Assembly (NCBI GenBank): GCA_945787015.1
Contig: CALZGM010000021.1
Span: 1-64,000, forward strand
Origin: an uncultured Roseburia sp.
GTDB taxonomy: Bacteria > Bacillota > Clostridia > Lachnospirales > Lachnospiraceae
DNA: 64,000 bases
Direction: 5' to 3'
Shown here: in pieces, positions 8,145 to 17,635 of the stretch
Numbering within the stretch: position 1 is the first letter of the stretch
How the letters are laid out: each line of letters begins with the position of its first letter
Notes under the pieces: model-generated
What the model saw: only the letters and a program-made list of their open reading frames with translations
What the model was told of the DNA's origin: nothing
Database searches by the model: none
Position numbers and translations under genes: made by a program

Positions 8145-11100
8145 TTATTTTACTACTATTTTTGCCATTTCAGACATTATTTTTTGGGATAACTGTTTCA
8201 TATCCTTTTTTACGACCTTGCATACCTTACGGTCATAGGTATATAAACCGTTTATCTCATCTTCCACATCACTTAGCTGCGTATAGACACAGCCACAGAC
8301 TCCTTTTTCAATTCCCGGAAGAATCATAGCTTCATACATGTCTGTAATCATCTTCGTCAATTCTTTTGCATTCTCTGCTCCGCCATAGCCATAGGTATTA
8401 TATTTACTATAATAGTGTCCCTCTTCTACTGCAGAATAGCCACCGCACTCTGACACCAGAAGCGGACGCTCCTTTACCTCTAAATCAATCGTCTTAAAAT
8501 AAATATGCTCACTGTCAAAATCATTTTTTTCCTGTGCAAACCACCCTGAAGTACTGTCAACCAAACGGCTGTCATCCAGTTCTTTTGCCATATCATACAT
8601 GGCATCACTTTCAAACTGTCCCCAGCCTTCATTAAATATGGTATAGGCAATAATACACGGATGATTGTAAAGATGCCCAATTGTTTTTTTCGTATGCTTT
8701 TTAAAAATTTCTCTGGTCCGATTATTTCTTCCACCGATATCCTTTCGGATCTTCATCCCAATAGTTGGCAACGCTGTATCACGCAGAAACGAATACCCAC
8801 CATTATTTACCATATCCTGCATAACAAGCATTCCATGCTTATCACAATAATAGTAAAAACTTTCCGGTTCTATCTTAATATGCTTCCGCAAGAAATTATA
8901 TCCAATTTCCTTCATGCGGAGAATGTCTCTCTCATACTCCTTTGGTTCTGCCGGAAGAAAAATGCCATCCGGATAATATCCCTGATCCAAAACTCCATGC
9001 AGAAAAACCGGTGTGCCATTTAAGCAGACACGGTTTATACCGTTTACATTTTGAATATCGATTGTTCTTAAGGCAAAGTACGAACACACTTCATCCTCTG
9101 CAGTCTTAATCGTTAGATCATATAGATACGGCTGATCTGTGGACCAAAGTTTTGGCCGGTAACTGCTGCCATCCGCACAGATATGATTCGTCAGCTGAAT
9201 TCTGCCGCTTGTTCCCATAAACTGCTTTGTATAAGTCTCTCCATTTGAAAGCGAAACGGCAACTGAAAATCCATCAATACCATCCCCCTTTATCGTAAGG
9301 TCAATTCCTTCCAAATCCGGTTTGATCACCACTTTTTCGATAGAATGCTCTGGCACATTTTCCATCCACACACTCTGCCAGATGCCGCTTACCGGAGTAT
9401 ACCACATACCGCCGCGTTTTCTGCACTGCTTTCCATAGGGATACTCTCTTGATAAAGTATCTGTTACTTTCAACGTGATTTTATTTTCTGCATCACGGGA
9501 TACGAACTCTGTCACATCTACCGTAAACGGCAGATAACCGCCCTTATGTACTCTGGCAAATTTACCGTTTACCCACACTTCTGCCACCTGATCAACTGCA
9601 CCAAAGTGGAGCAGAATTCTCTCTTTTGTAAAGGTTTCCGGAATACGAATTACTGTTTCATACAGGAGTCTGGAACCGATTTTATGCGGATAATCCGATA
9701 ACATTGCCTGTGGTGGAAACGGCATCGAAATCGGTTTTCCATTTAAAGTCCAGTTTTCGTTCAATATCACATATCCTTCACGCTTCAACTGCGGTCTTGG
9801 ATAAACGTCCCATGGATTACTGTACTCTTCACTCTTTCTGCCTTCTCTTACCGCTTCTCCGGCTTTTGCCCACAATTCATAATGCCCCTTGCGAATCATA
9901 AGAAACAGTCCCCATAATGCCACTGATAAAACAACAGCTGTAAGAATTGCCGCTATCCATATATTTTTATTCGGAAGAAACGAATAAGTTCCATCATTAT
10001 TTGCAATCTGCTTTGCATTACGAAGAGCGAATGCACCGATTGCAGAACCAATCACACCCGGAACCAATACCTGTCCGATAATACGCACTCCTTGGAATCT
10101 TCCGGCCATGCTTTCCGGAATATGTTCCCTTATCTTTGCAACAAATACCGCCATACCGCTTAAATAGCCGCTTAACATAAATACGGTTCCGATAAACACC
10201 GGCACGGTGGTTTCCGTCAATAGCAAAATTACGTAGCCGGTGAATAGCATCACCACTACCGGAACCACACTTTTTTCAAATTTTAGCTGGTCATATAGCC
10301 TTCCGTATATCGCCGTCACAATTGCTGCCAAAACGATAGCCGGAGCAAATATGATTACATAGTTGGTCATCTGCAATGTTTTTTCATAATAAACAATCAG
10401 ATACGGCATAAAAGTCTGAATAGAAATACAAAACAGTGCAAATGTCCCAATTACTGCATAAAGCAGTTTGTTTTCCTTAAAAGTGGAGATACGAAAGCTG
10501 TAGATCACATTTTCCCAGTAAGACTCTTTTGCTGTCGCTTCCTTTTCCGGTGTATTGGTTTCTTCCACTAAGAAAATGCCCAAAGCTCCTATCAGAAATA
10601 CAATTACACCAATCACCATAAAAATCACAGTCCAGCTTTTTGCCTGTTCCAAATCAAATCCCATAAAGCCGCCGAATACCAACAGGATGGAGAGCAGTGG
10701 CATCATCGCATTGATGCCTTCAATTTTGCCGCGATTAGAAGCATCCCCCTCATCCGTCAGCCATGCGTTATATGCCGCATCGTTTGCTGCTGAACCGAAA
10801 AAAGTCATGATGCAGTCCAACGCGATTACCAAATTGATTCCCAATGCTGCTGCTTTTACGGCATTGCCACAGATTGGTGTCAATACATCCATACGCACCA
10901 AACCGAACGCTACTATGGATATTCCCCAAACCAGATAGCCCCCGCACATAAAAACTTTTCTTTTCCCTATGCGGTCAGACAGCGCTCCGATTAAGATGGT
11001 CGTTACAGTAGCTGCCACAGAACTTGCTCCTACCATAAGTGAAATATCCGCCGGCTGTGCGTGGAACATCTTATATATGAACACGTTTAAATACATGTTC

Positions 11101-11177
11101 TCCACTACCCATGCCACCTGTCCGATCAGTCCAAACAGTATCATTGCCATCCAAAACTTTTTTCCTAATTTCCCCAT
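8145..11177 (-). CDS. MFS transporter fused to a family 2 glycoside hydrolase
   Basis: One uninterrupted frame of 1010 residues encodes two enzymes. Residues 1 to about 440 form a major facilitator superfamily permease with about 12 hydrophobic segments and the loop GALSDRIGKRKVF typical of MFS loop 2-3. After a charged linker (GEAVREGRKSEEYSN) a GH2 enzyme begins with PWDVYPRPQLKREGY, then the sugar-binding jelly roll, and a catalytic barrel with the acid/base in FNEGWGQF near residue 848 and the nucleophile in LVSECGGY near residue 909. Both catalytic glutamates are present. With an even number of helices the glycosidase would sit in the cytoplasm at the transporter exit. The start at 11177 has GAGGG 4 bases upstream and lies one base after the cyclase stop, so the two genes are translationally coupled. 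The sugar is unknown (beta-glucuronide or beta-galactoside are possibilities). Confidence 0.85.
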   Translation of the reverse strand: MGKLGKKFWMAMILFGLIGQVAWVVENMYLNVFIYKMFHAQPADISLMVGASSVAATVTTILIGALSDRIGKRKVFMCGGYLVWGISIVAFGLVRMDVLTPICGNAVKAAALGINLVIALDCIMTFFGSAANDAAYNAWLTDEGDASNRGKIEGINAMMPLLSILLVFGGFMGFDLEQAKSWTVIFMVIGVIVFLIGALGIFLVEETNTPEKEATAKESYWENVIYSFRISTFKENKLLYAVIGTFALFCISIQTFMPYLIVYYEKTLQMTNYVIIFAPAIVLAAIVTAIYGRLYDQLKFEKSVVPVVVMLFTGYVILLLTETTVPVFIGTVFMLSGYLSGMAVFVAKIREHIPESMAGRFQGVRIIGQVLVPGVIGSAIGAFALRNAKQIANNDGTYSFLPNKNIWIAAILTAVVLSVALWGLFLMIRKGHYELWAKAGEAVREGRKSEEYSNPWDVYPRPQLKREGYVILNENWTLNGKPISMPFPPQAMLSDYPHKIGSRLLYETVIRIPETFTKERILLHFGAVDQVAEVWVNGKFARVHKGGYLPFTVDVTEFVSRDAENKITLKVTDTLSREYPYGKQCRKRGGMWYTPVSGIWQSVWMENVPEHSIEKVVIKPDLEGIDLTIKGDGIDGFSVAVSLSNGETYTKQFMGTSGRIQLTNHICADGSSYRPKLWSTDQPYLYDLTIKTAEDEVCSYFALRTIDIQNVNGINRVCLNGTPVFLHGVLDQGYYPDGIFLPAEPKEYERDILRMKEIGYNFLRKHIKIEPESFYYYCDKHGMLVMQDMVNNGGYSFLRDTALPTIGMKIRKDIGGRNNRTREIFKKHTKKTIGHLYNHPCIIAYTIFNEGWGQFESDAMYDMAKELDDSRLVDSTSGWFAQEKNDFDSEHIYFKTIDLEVKERPLLVSECGGYSAVEEGHYYSKYNTYGYGGAENAKELTKMITDMYEAMILPGIEKGVCGCVYTQLSDVEDEINGLYTYDRKVCKVVKKDMKQLSQKIMSEMAKIVVK

Positions 11178-11178
11178 A

Positions 11179-12606
11179 CTACCCTCTCTCAAAACTCTTT
11201 TGCCTTGCTTTATACTCGTACATTTTTTTATCCGCATGCTGCAATACGATTTCTAAGTTGTCTCTGCTTCCCTTTTCCCTGGTTGCATAACCATAGGAAG
11301 CTGTTATTTCATATAAAAAATTCAGAGCAGTACTTTTTTCTTTTAAAATGGCCTCCAGTGCTGCCCATAATGCTTTTATCTCATCCTCCGTCACATCCAG
11401 CATCACTGCAATAAATTCGTCGCCTCCCATTCTTCCTACAAACCCCACTTGTCCGAAAGTGTTCTCTAACGCATCACTGTAAATGCAAAGCAACTCATCT
11501 CCTTTTTCATGTCCATAGGTATCATTTACATACTTAAAACGGTTTAAGTCCATATAGGCAATGGTAACTGCCTTATCTCTTTTTTTCTCCAGGAATTCCA
11601 ACAAATCGTAACAAGCGGCACGGCTATTACATTTGGTTAGTGTATCTGTATAGATTTTTCCATTGCTCCTATGCCAGCGATAAATGATAAGACTCACACA
11701 AAATACCAATAAAACACTGCAAAACGCCAATAATATCCGAAAATCATCCATAAAGGAGTATAATGCTGTGATTTCGGTTACCGGAACTATCTGTACGATT
11801 ACCCAGTTATAATTGCTTAAATAAGTGAGAATGGCCTCATACTCTACTCCGTTTAGTTTTATTCTTCCCTTTTTACTTTCTTTTTCTGCTATCGCTTTTC
11901 GAAGCAATTCCAGTTCCGAATTTTTCGTATTATAAATTGATTCCTTTTTTACCACTTTTTTCGGGTCATCAGATGTCAAATAAACACCGGACGTATTTAA
12001 AATAAAGCATTCGCCATCAAGGATAATCTCATTTGTCTGAAGCAAATCCCGAAGATCCGTCAAGTAGATTGTTCCGCAAAGTACCCCTACTTTTTCTCCT
12101 GCATCATTATACATGGAAACACAAGCTGTAATAAATACCGTTCCCGAGTAGGTATAAAACGGATCCGTTACAAATACCTCATTCTCCATAATATCTTCGA
12201 AAAACTTCTCGCCCTTCTGATTTCTGTGTACGCCCTCATCAATATAAAATCCGACACCATCCGTATTCATAACAAAAATATTACCAAATCCAAAATCTCC
12301 TGCATGTTCTTTCAGGAATTCTTCCTGCCGGCTTTCCTCCATTTCATAAATCTCCGGGTACTTTGTCAATGCCTGCAGTATCTTTATTTTTTCATCAATA
12401 TAATTATCAAAGTGCTTTTTCTGATTAACGGACAGGTTCTCTAATACCGTTTGAACCAGTTCCGTCTGTCTGGTCTTTGCTCTTTCGGTATACGTAGCAA
12501 ACGTAAACAGCAAAAAAACAAGGGATATCGTTGTTCCCAAAAGCATAAAATAATCAAAAGGTTTTAATTTCAGTCTTTGTACATGTAAACGGCTATGCTT
12601 CTTCAT
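11179..12606 (-). CDS. Membrane diguanylate cyclase with extracellular Cache sensor (GGDEF)
   Basis: A predicted c-di-GMP synthase. Order: a transmembrane helix near residues 18-40, an extracellular double-Cache-like sensor (about 50-285, with FGNIFVMNTDGVGFYID and TACVSMYNDAGEKVGVL), a second helix near 295-315, then a GGDEF domain with DLNRFKYVNDTYGHEKGD and the active-site loop RMGGDEF intact. No EAL domain is present. The start at 12606 is chosen for a GGAGG 7 bases upstream; an in-frame GTG at 12630 lacks one. The stop is followed after one spare base by the MFS-glycosidase ATG, so ligand sensing and sugar uptake may be linked, which is an inference from gene order. Confidence 0.9.
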   Translation of the reverse strand: MKKHSRLHVQRLKLKPFDYFMLLGTTISLVFLLFTFATYTERAKTRQTELVQTVLENLSVNQKKHFDNYIDEKIKILQALTKYPEIYEMEESRQEEFLKEHAGDFGFGNIFVMNTDGVGFYIDEGVHRNQKGEKFFEDIMENEVFVTDPFYTYSGTVFITACVSMYNDAGEKVGVLCGTIYLTDLRDLLQTNEIILDGECFILNTSGVYLTSDDPKKVVKKESIYNTKNSELELLRKAIAEKESKKGRIKLNGVEYEAILTYLSNYNWVIVQIVPVTEITALYSFMDDFRILLAFCSVLLVFCVSLIIYRWHRSNGKIYTDTLTKCNSRAACYDLLEFLEKKRDKAVTIAYMDLNRFKYVNDTYGHEKGDELLCIYSDALENTFGQVGFVGRMGGDEFIAVMLDVTEDEIKALWAALEAILKEKSTALNFLYEITASYGYATREKGSRDNLEIVLQHADKKMYEYKARQKSFERG

Positions 12607-12707
12607 TTGTCTGCCTCCGACATTTATCACATCACACCATTTATAGTATCATATTCCCCCTTTTTATGGTATCTTTTTTTACAATTCTTTCACCAATGTC
12701 TGCAGCA

Positions 12708-14072
12708 TTAAGATATGTCTGTTTTTGCCGGATTATCAAGAAGTTTTCCATCCTCATCAAATCGTGAGCCATGGCAGGGACAATCAAAACTATGGGTATC
12801 CGGATTCCATTTTAGTACACAGCCCATGTGGGAGCAGCGTTTTTTTGTAAAAATGCCCTTGGTAAGTCCTGCCACACTGACAGCTGCATCTTTCAAAAAA
12901 TCTTTGCTTCCTGCCCGAACCAACAGTCTCTGTGGAGAAAACACTTCCTGATAAGGATTCTCTTTTCCACAAATTTCATCACACAAAAGCCTTGCTGCAA
13001 TCATGGATGTAGTCATGCCCCATTTTTGAAAACCGGTGGCCACATACAGATGCGGTGTATAGGCAGAAAACCTTCCAATAAATGGGATACCGTCATGGGG
13101 CATACAGTCCTGTGCGGACCAGTGTGCCACTTCCTTTGTCTCCGGGAAATACAATTGTTTCATTTCTCTTAGATGTTCATATGCACCTCCACATTCCTTT
13201 TTCGAAGAGATCTTTCTTCCATAGGCACGTCCTGTCCGATGGCTGCTTCCTCCAAGCAGCAGGTATTCTCCCGCCTGCCTGAAAGACAGTCCATCTTCAT
13301 CAATGCCCAGATACATATTTTTTATGGGTTCAGCGCCCGAAAGTGCAAGCACATAGCTTCGTTCCTGATGCTGACGTAAAAAGTAAAAACCCGGCACATT
13401 TCGCATCGGATAATGGGTGGCTAGTACAATATCATCTGCCGTTAAAATACCCTTATCGGTAATCACCCAATGGTCCTTTACTTCCGTAACCATTGTATGC
13501 TCTAAAATATTCAATTCCACAGCAACTGCTTTCACGAATTCCAAAGGTGAAAACTGCGCCTGATTTTGAAACCGGACTGCCCCTTTTACGTCAAATGGCA
13601 GCTCCGTCTCTGTCACAAATTCCGCATGAATACCCAGCCTGTTTGCTGCTTTAGCCTCTTCCTTCAAATTTTCTTCCGTTTCTAAGGAATACAAATAAGC
13701 ATCTACACGCTCAAACCGGCAGTCTATTTTCTTCTCTTTGATAATTCCTGCATATTGGGCAATCGCCAGTTCATTTGCCTGTGCATAAAGTTTTGCCATC
13801 TGCTCGCCAATCGTCTTGATAAGTCGGGCATATTTTAAACCATGCTGACTTGTAATTTTAGCCGTAGTCCGTTCCGTCTGCCCGGATGCAATGGTATTTG
13901 CCTCTACAACCAACACGCGCTTTCCCTGTTTCTTTAGATGATACGCTGTTAAAATACCTGCCATTCCCGCTCCGACGACCACCACATCCCAGTGGGATTC
14001 CCGAATAGAGGACTGCGGGATTGATTCACTGGGTTTGATTTTTCCGGTTTGCTTTCGCCATAATGATTCCAT
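12708..14072 (-). CDS. FAD-dependent oxidoreductase with C-terminal Rieske [2Fe-2S] domain
   Basis: A DadA-type FAD oxidase/dehydrogenase joined to a Rieske domain. The N terminus holds the dinucleotide-binding fold (VVVVGAGMAGILTAYHLK), a later region has YVATGFQKWGMTTSMIAA, and the C terminus has the Rieske ligands CSHMGC and CPCHGSRFDEDG. The family (YhfW-like) often adds this domain to glycine/D-amino acid oxidase-like proteins; the substrate is not established. The start at 14072 is supported by AAGGAGG 5 bases before ATG; the in-frame ATG at 14117 has no site. The protein stops soon after the Rieske motif (LLDNPAKTDIS), slightly shorter than I would expect but with both ligand pairs kept. 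It is divergent from the next operon. Confidence 0.85.
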   Translation of the reverse strand: MESLWRKQTGKIKPSESIPQSSIRESHWDVVVVGAGMAGILTAYHLKKQGKRVLVVEANTIASGQTERTTAKITSQHGLKYARLIKTIGEQMAKLYAQANELAIAQYAGIIKEKKIDCRFERVDAYLYSLETEENLKEEAKAANRLGIHAEFVTETELPFDVKGAVRFQNQAQFSPLEFVKAVAVELNILEHTMVTEVKDHWVITDKGILTADDIVLATHYPMRNVPGFYFLRQHQERSYVLALSGAEPIKNMYLGIDEDGLSFRQAGEYLLLGGSSHRTGRAYGRKISSKKECGGAYEHLREMKQLYFPETKEVAHWSAQDCMPHDGIPFIGRFSAYTPHLYVATGFQKWGMTTSMIAARLLCDEICGKENPYQEVFSPQRLLVRAGSKDFLKDAAVSVAGLTKGIFTKKRCSHMGCVLKWNPDTHSFDCPCHGSRFDEDGKLLDNPAKTDIS

Positions 14073-14116
14073 ACTGACCTCCTTAGGGACAATTCTTTTA
14101 ACACAACTAGTATGCA

Positions 14117-14145
14117 TTGCTTTTTGAAGAAATAATCCCTATAAT
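14117..14145 (+). promoter_or_regulatory. Promoter of the DUF5058-M20 operon
   Basis: TTGCTT (14117-14122) and a perfect TATAAT (14140-14145) are separated by 17 bases, about 33 bases before the first ATG of the plus-strand operon. Confidence 0.7.
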
Positions 14146-14178
14146 AGTAAACAAATAGATGAAAAGGATGGGACTCTT

Positions 14179-14937
14179 ATGAATATTTTAGATCAGTTAA
14201 GCAGTACTCCGTTGTATCTCATCTCCGGAATTATCATTTTATTTGTAGCCGGAATGAGCATTTTCTTTTTGATTCGCTCTTACCGTGCCGGGCTTTTGCT
14301 TGGTATGGACAAGGTAAAGCTGAAACGTGCCATTACCTCCAGCGTTACCTTTTCTATCCTTCCAAGCGTCAGCATTTTACTGGGTGTCATCGCTCTTTCC
14401 GGTACACTTGGAATTCCTCTTCCATGGCTTCGGCTTTCTGTCATAGGTGCCTTGCACTATGAGACAAGTGTCGCTGATATCGCCGCAAAAAGCATCGGGC
14501 TTTCCGGTTTGAACGTTTCGGAAATGACGTTAGAAGCATTTACTACCATTGCATTATTAATGACCATGGGCATTATCTGGGGCTGTGTTTGTTCCATTTT
14601 CTTTGGAAAAAGCTACAGTAAAAAGCTTCAGGGAAACAGTTCAAAAAAAGGCAGTGGCAAAAGTTTTGGCGACAGCGCCATGACCGCTATGTTTATCGGT
14701 TTAATTACTGCTTACACCGGAAGCTACATTGGTCAGCTGATTCAGTTAAAGAACGGTTCTCTTGTTGTGACAGGTCAGTATCTGCAATTGATAGCCTTTG
14801 CATTTTCAGCTCTTGCAATGGCAATCTTTACCTACTTTGCAGAGAAGAAAAAAATGGTGTGGCTTGACAATTTTTCTATTGCTGGCAGTATGTTAACCGG
14901 TATGGCAGCAGCCGTGATTTTCGGTATGATTTTTTAG
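14179..14937 (+). CDS. DUF5058 family integral membrane protein
   Basis: A polytopic membrane protein of 252 residues with about six hydrophobic segments (near 13-32, 57-78, 118-140, 165-185, 205-222 and 232-251) and a basic, serine/glycine-rich cytoplasmic loop near 145-160. I place it in the DUF5058 family from overall appearance; no motif gives a function. It is first in a tight three-gene operon with a second membrane protein (12-base gap) and an M20 metallopeptidase, so the pair of membrane proteins may import the substrate that the hydrolase cleaves or export the product. That role is inference from context. Confidence 0.75.
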   Translation: MNILDQLSSTPLYLISGIIILFVAGMSIFFLIRSYRAGLLLGMDKVKLKRAITSSVTFSILPSVSILLGVIALSGTLGIPLPWLRLSVIGALHYETSVADIAAKSIGLSGLNVSEMTLEAFTTIALLMTMGIIWGCVCSIFFGKSYSKKLQGNSSKKGSGKSFGDSAMTAMFIGLITAYTGSYIGQLIQLKNGSLVVTGQYLQLIAFAFSALAMAIFTYFAEKKKMVWLDNFSIAGSMLTGMAAAVIFGMIF

Positions 14938-14949
14938 GAGGTGTCAGCG

Positions 14950-15642
14950 ATGAATAACGAAGAACGAGAGCTTTTCTTGGAAAAATATAATGAACGCACA
15001 CACTTTTTTGGCCGTATCAGTTTGATGATAGGCTTGGCATTGCTGATTGCAGCGCCTTTTGTAATGGGTATCAGTTTAGATGCCATGCCAAATATGTCTG
15101 CCTTTGCCAAAGGCTTTGCTCAGATTGCCATTATCTATATTCCGAGCAGTATCGTAGAATTTTTAATCTATGTACCAATGCTTGGCGCAGGCGGAAGCTA
15201 TTTGGGTTTCCTCACAGGTAACCTGATTAATATGAAGATTCCCTGTGCCATCAATGCACGAGATATTGTAGGAACGAAAGCCGGCACACCGGAAAATGAG
15301 ATTATCTCTACGCTTTCCATTGCAACCTCTTCTCTGGTGACGACTGTAGTTATCGCACTCGGAGTTCTTCTTCTCACTCCGATTCGCCCTGTTTTAGAGG
15401 CAGACGTATTACAGCCGGCATTTAATAACGTTGTTCCGGCACTTTTCGGTGCCATGGCATATAAGTATTTTCGCAAGGGCAAACAAATAGTTGCTCTTCC
15501 GTTAATCGTAATGACTCTGCTATTTATTTGTGTACCAAGTCTGATTTCAAATGTTGGTTTCTTAATGCTATTAAGCGGCGCCATTGCGATTGCACATGCT
15601 TTCATTTTATTTAAAAAAGAAGAAAAGGAGAACAAATCATGA
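14950..15642 (+). CDS. Membrane protein paired with DUF5058, possible transporter subunit
   Basis: A 230-residue polytopic protein with about six hydrophobic segments and a central conserved-looking loop (GAGGSYLGFLTGNLINMKIP, then INARDIVGTKAGTPENE). The loop with many glycines and a GTKAGTPE phrase recalls transporter substrate sites, but I do not recognise the family. The start at 14950 is chosen because GGAGG lies 8 bases upstream; the GTG at 14941 touches that site. Its stop overlaps the next ATG (ATGA), which indicates translational coupling with the M20 peptidase. Together with the preceding gene it may form a two-component membrane carrier. Confidence 0.7.
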   Translation: MNNEERELFLEKYNERTHFFGRISLMIGLALLIAAPFVMGISLDAMPNMSAFAKGFAQIAIIYIPSSIVEFLIYVPMLGAGGSYLGFLTGNLINMKIPCAINARDIVGTKAGTPENEIISTLSIATSSLVTTVVIALGVLLLTPIRPVLEADVLQPAFNNVVPALFGAMAYKYFRKGKQIVALPLIVMTLLFICVPSLISNVGFLMLLSGAIAIAHAFILFKKEEKENKS

Positions 15643-17096
15643 ATCCTATCATTATCATCCTCTTAGTATTACTTACCGTTTTATTGGTCTGCTTACTGAT
15701 TGCTGTGATACATACGTTACTCTTACCGAAAAAACAGACCTCCTATTCTCTATCCGAGGATAAGGAGCGAATTGATACCTATTCCGAAAAATTATCCCGC
15801 ATGGTTCAAATGGAGACCATTTCTGACCGCAACGACCCAGCCGTTGAAAAATTTCTTGCGTTTCACGCACTACTGGAAGAACTGTTTCCAAAGGTATTTG
15901 CGACCTGTGAAAAGGTAGAAATTGACGGAAACTTATTATTGAAGTGGAAAGGCCAGTCTTCGGCTGAGCCAATTATGCTGATTAGTCATATGGATGTCGT
16001 AGAAGCCGGCGGCGAGTGGAAATACCCTCCGTTTTCCGGCACCATTGTAGATGGAAAAATCTGGGGACGTGGTTCTGCCGATACGAAATGTAGCTTAATG
16101 GCCTTTTTACAAGCCGCTGAAGAAATGATGGCTGACGGTTACGTTCCTGCCTGTGATATTTATCTCGGAAGCAGCTGTACGGAAGAAATCGGTGGTAGTG
16201 GTGCTCCAAAGCTTGCAAACTGGTTAAAAGAACATGGTGTACACCTGTTTATGCTTTGCGATGAAGGCGGCAGTATCATTATGGACCCGATTGGCGGTGT
16301 GAAGGGACATTTTGCAGCAGTTGGTATTTTTGAAAAAGGTTATGGCGATGTGAAGTTTATTGCCCGAAGCAACGGCGGACATGCCAGCGCACCGGGAAAA
16401 AATACTCCGATTCCACGTCTGGCTAAATTTATCAGCCGTGTAGAAAAAAAGACGCCTTTCCGCGTCGCCTTCACTCCAGCTGTTGAAGCCATGTTTACCC
16501 GTATTGCACCTTATGCCGAAAATTTTGGTTTACGTCTGGTCATGAGTAATCTGTGGCTCTTCCGTCCACTGTTAAAAAAGGTCATGCCGCTTATCAGTGC
16601 ACAGGCTGCTGCCATGTTACAGACCACAATCGCATTCACGATGCAGTCCGGTTCCGCCGGTTATAACGTACTTCCGCAAGAAGCCAGCGTTTGTGCAAAT
16701 ATGCGTTACATCCCGCATCAGGGAACAGATGAAAGTATTGATGTTATCACGGAATTAGCGAAAAAATATGGTTTAGAAACAGAAGTCATCTACCGCGGCT
16801 ATCCATCAAAATCCCTTGATTTGGATGGTGAAGCATTTGCTATTACGCAAAATACAATCGCAACCTGTTTCCCGGGTGTAGGCGTACTTCCATATGTCGT
16901 AACCGGTGGTACCGATGCCCGTTTCTATGATGGTGTCTGCGACAGTTGTGTTCGCTTCAGTCCTGTTTTATATGGACCTGAGCAAATGAAAGGCATGCAC
17001 GGCCTGAATGAAAATATCGAAGCCGGATGCCTTCCGGGTGCAGTTGATTACTATAAGGAAATTATAAAAGCACAGGAAAAACGTATGCAGAAATAA
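15639..17096 (+). CDS. Membrane-anchored M20 family metallopeptidase / amidohydrolase
   Basis: A zinc-dependent M20 hydrolase related to carboxypeptidase S / PM20D1-type enzymes. A single N-terminal transmembrane segment (about residues 3-25) is followed by the di-metal site: SHMDVVEAGGEW near residue 116, GRGSADTKCS, CTEEIGGSGA (base and metal glutamates), the dimerisation-domain histidine in SNGGHASAPG and the last metal ligand in KGMHGLNE. All expected ligands are present and the 485-residue length is normal. It overlaps the preceding membrane gene by 4 bases and ends the operon with a strong hairpin. Substrates of relatives are peptides or N-acyl amino acids; which applies here is unknown. 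Confidence 0.9.
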   Translation: MNPIIIILLVLLTVLLVCLLIAVIHTLLLPKKQTSYSLSEDKERIDTYSEKLSRMVQMETISDRNDPAVEKFLAFHALLEELFPKVFATCEKVEIDGNLLLKWKGQSSAEPIMLISHMDVVEAGGEWKYPPFSGTIVDGKIWGRGSADTKCSLMAFLQAAEEMMADGYVPACDIYLGSSCTEEIGGSGAPKLANWLKEHGVHLFMLCDEGGSIIMDPIGGVKGHFAAVGIFEKGYGDVKFIARSNGGHASAPGKNTPIPRLAKFISRVEKKTPFRVAFTPAVEAMFTRIAPYAENFGLRLVMSNLWLFRPLLKKVMPLISAQAAAMLQTTIAFTMQSGSAGYNVLPQEASVCANMRYIPHQGTDESIDVITELAKKYGLETEVIYRGYPSKSLDLDGEAFAITQNTIATCFPGVGVLPYVVTGGTDARFYDGVCDSCVRFSPVLYGPEQMKGMHGLNENIEAGCLPGAVDYYKEIIKAQEKRMQK

Positions 17097-17101
17097 AAAC
17101 G

Positions 17102-17145
17102 GAGAAAGCTCCCCTTCTTCATTCCGGGGAGCTTTCTCTATATTA
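17102..17145. terminator. Bidirectional terminator between M20 peptidase and cupin genes
   Basis: A perfect 13-bp stem GAGAAAGCTCCCC (17102-17114) and GGGGAGCTTTCTC (17126-17138) lies between two convergent genes. On the minus strand it is followed by CGTTTTTA, on the plus strand by an AT-rich stretch. Confidence 0.8.
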
Positions 17146-17155
17146 TATACGAACC

Positions 17156-17584
17156 TTAATAATGGGCTCTTTCCGCTTCTTCTTTTGTACGGTGAATGGT
17201 TCCTACCGGATGATGTGGCGGAGCGTAAACAGTTGACACCTTCAAAGGAATTCTTCCCGTATTTATGACGTTGTGCCATGTTCCGGCCGGGACAAAAATC
17301 ACATCTCCCTTGCATACTTTTGCCTGAAAATCCAACAGCCTTTCGCAACTGCCCATTTTTACCAATGCACCTCCCTGCTCTATGCGGATGATTTGGTCCG
17401 TGTCTTTATGAATCTCTAATCCAATATCCGAACATACCGGTATACACATAAGCGTCATTTGCGCATAACTGCCCGTCCAAAGTTCCGTACGGAAATTCGG
17501 ATTCTGCGCTGACAGCCCGGCAACATTTGCTGCAAATGGGCGAGAGGTATGATTCGATTGTATTCCATAATAACATGGATTCAT
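17156..17584 (-). CDS. Cupin domain protein
   Basis: A small single-domain cupin of about 142 residues. The two cupin motifs are visible: IGLEIHKDTDQIIRIEQGGA (metal-binding His and Glu) and GDVIFVPAGTWHNVINTG. Relatives in gut Firmicutes are of unknown substrate; metal-dependent sugar or small-acid chemistry, or simple binding, are possible. The start at 17584 has GAGG 6 bases upstream; the ATG at 17596 has no site. It follows the tocopherol cyclase-like gene by 51 bases on the same strand and could share its transcript. Confidence 0.85.
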   Translation of the reverse strand: MNPCYYGIQSNHTSRPFAANVAGLSAQNPNFRTELWTGSYAQMTLMCIPVCSDIGLEIHKDTDQIIRIEQGGALVKMGSCERLLDFQAKVCKGDVIFVPAGTWHNVINTGRIPLKVSTVYAPPHHPVGTIHRTKEEAERAHY

Positions 17585-17635
17585 AAATAGCCTCATTTTG
17601 TTTTTTATATTATATGCCTTGTGAATAATTACGTT

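Noticed and set aside
12708-14072. Frameshifted C terminus of the Rieske oxidoreductase
   Set aside because: The protein ends slightly early, but both Rieske ligand pairs are complete and no continuing homologous frame was seen.
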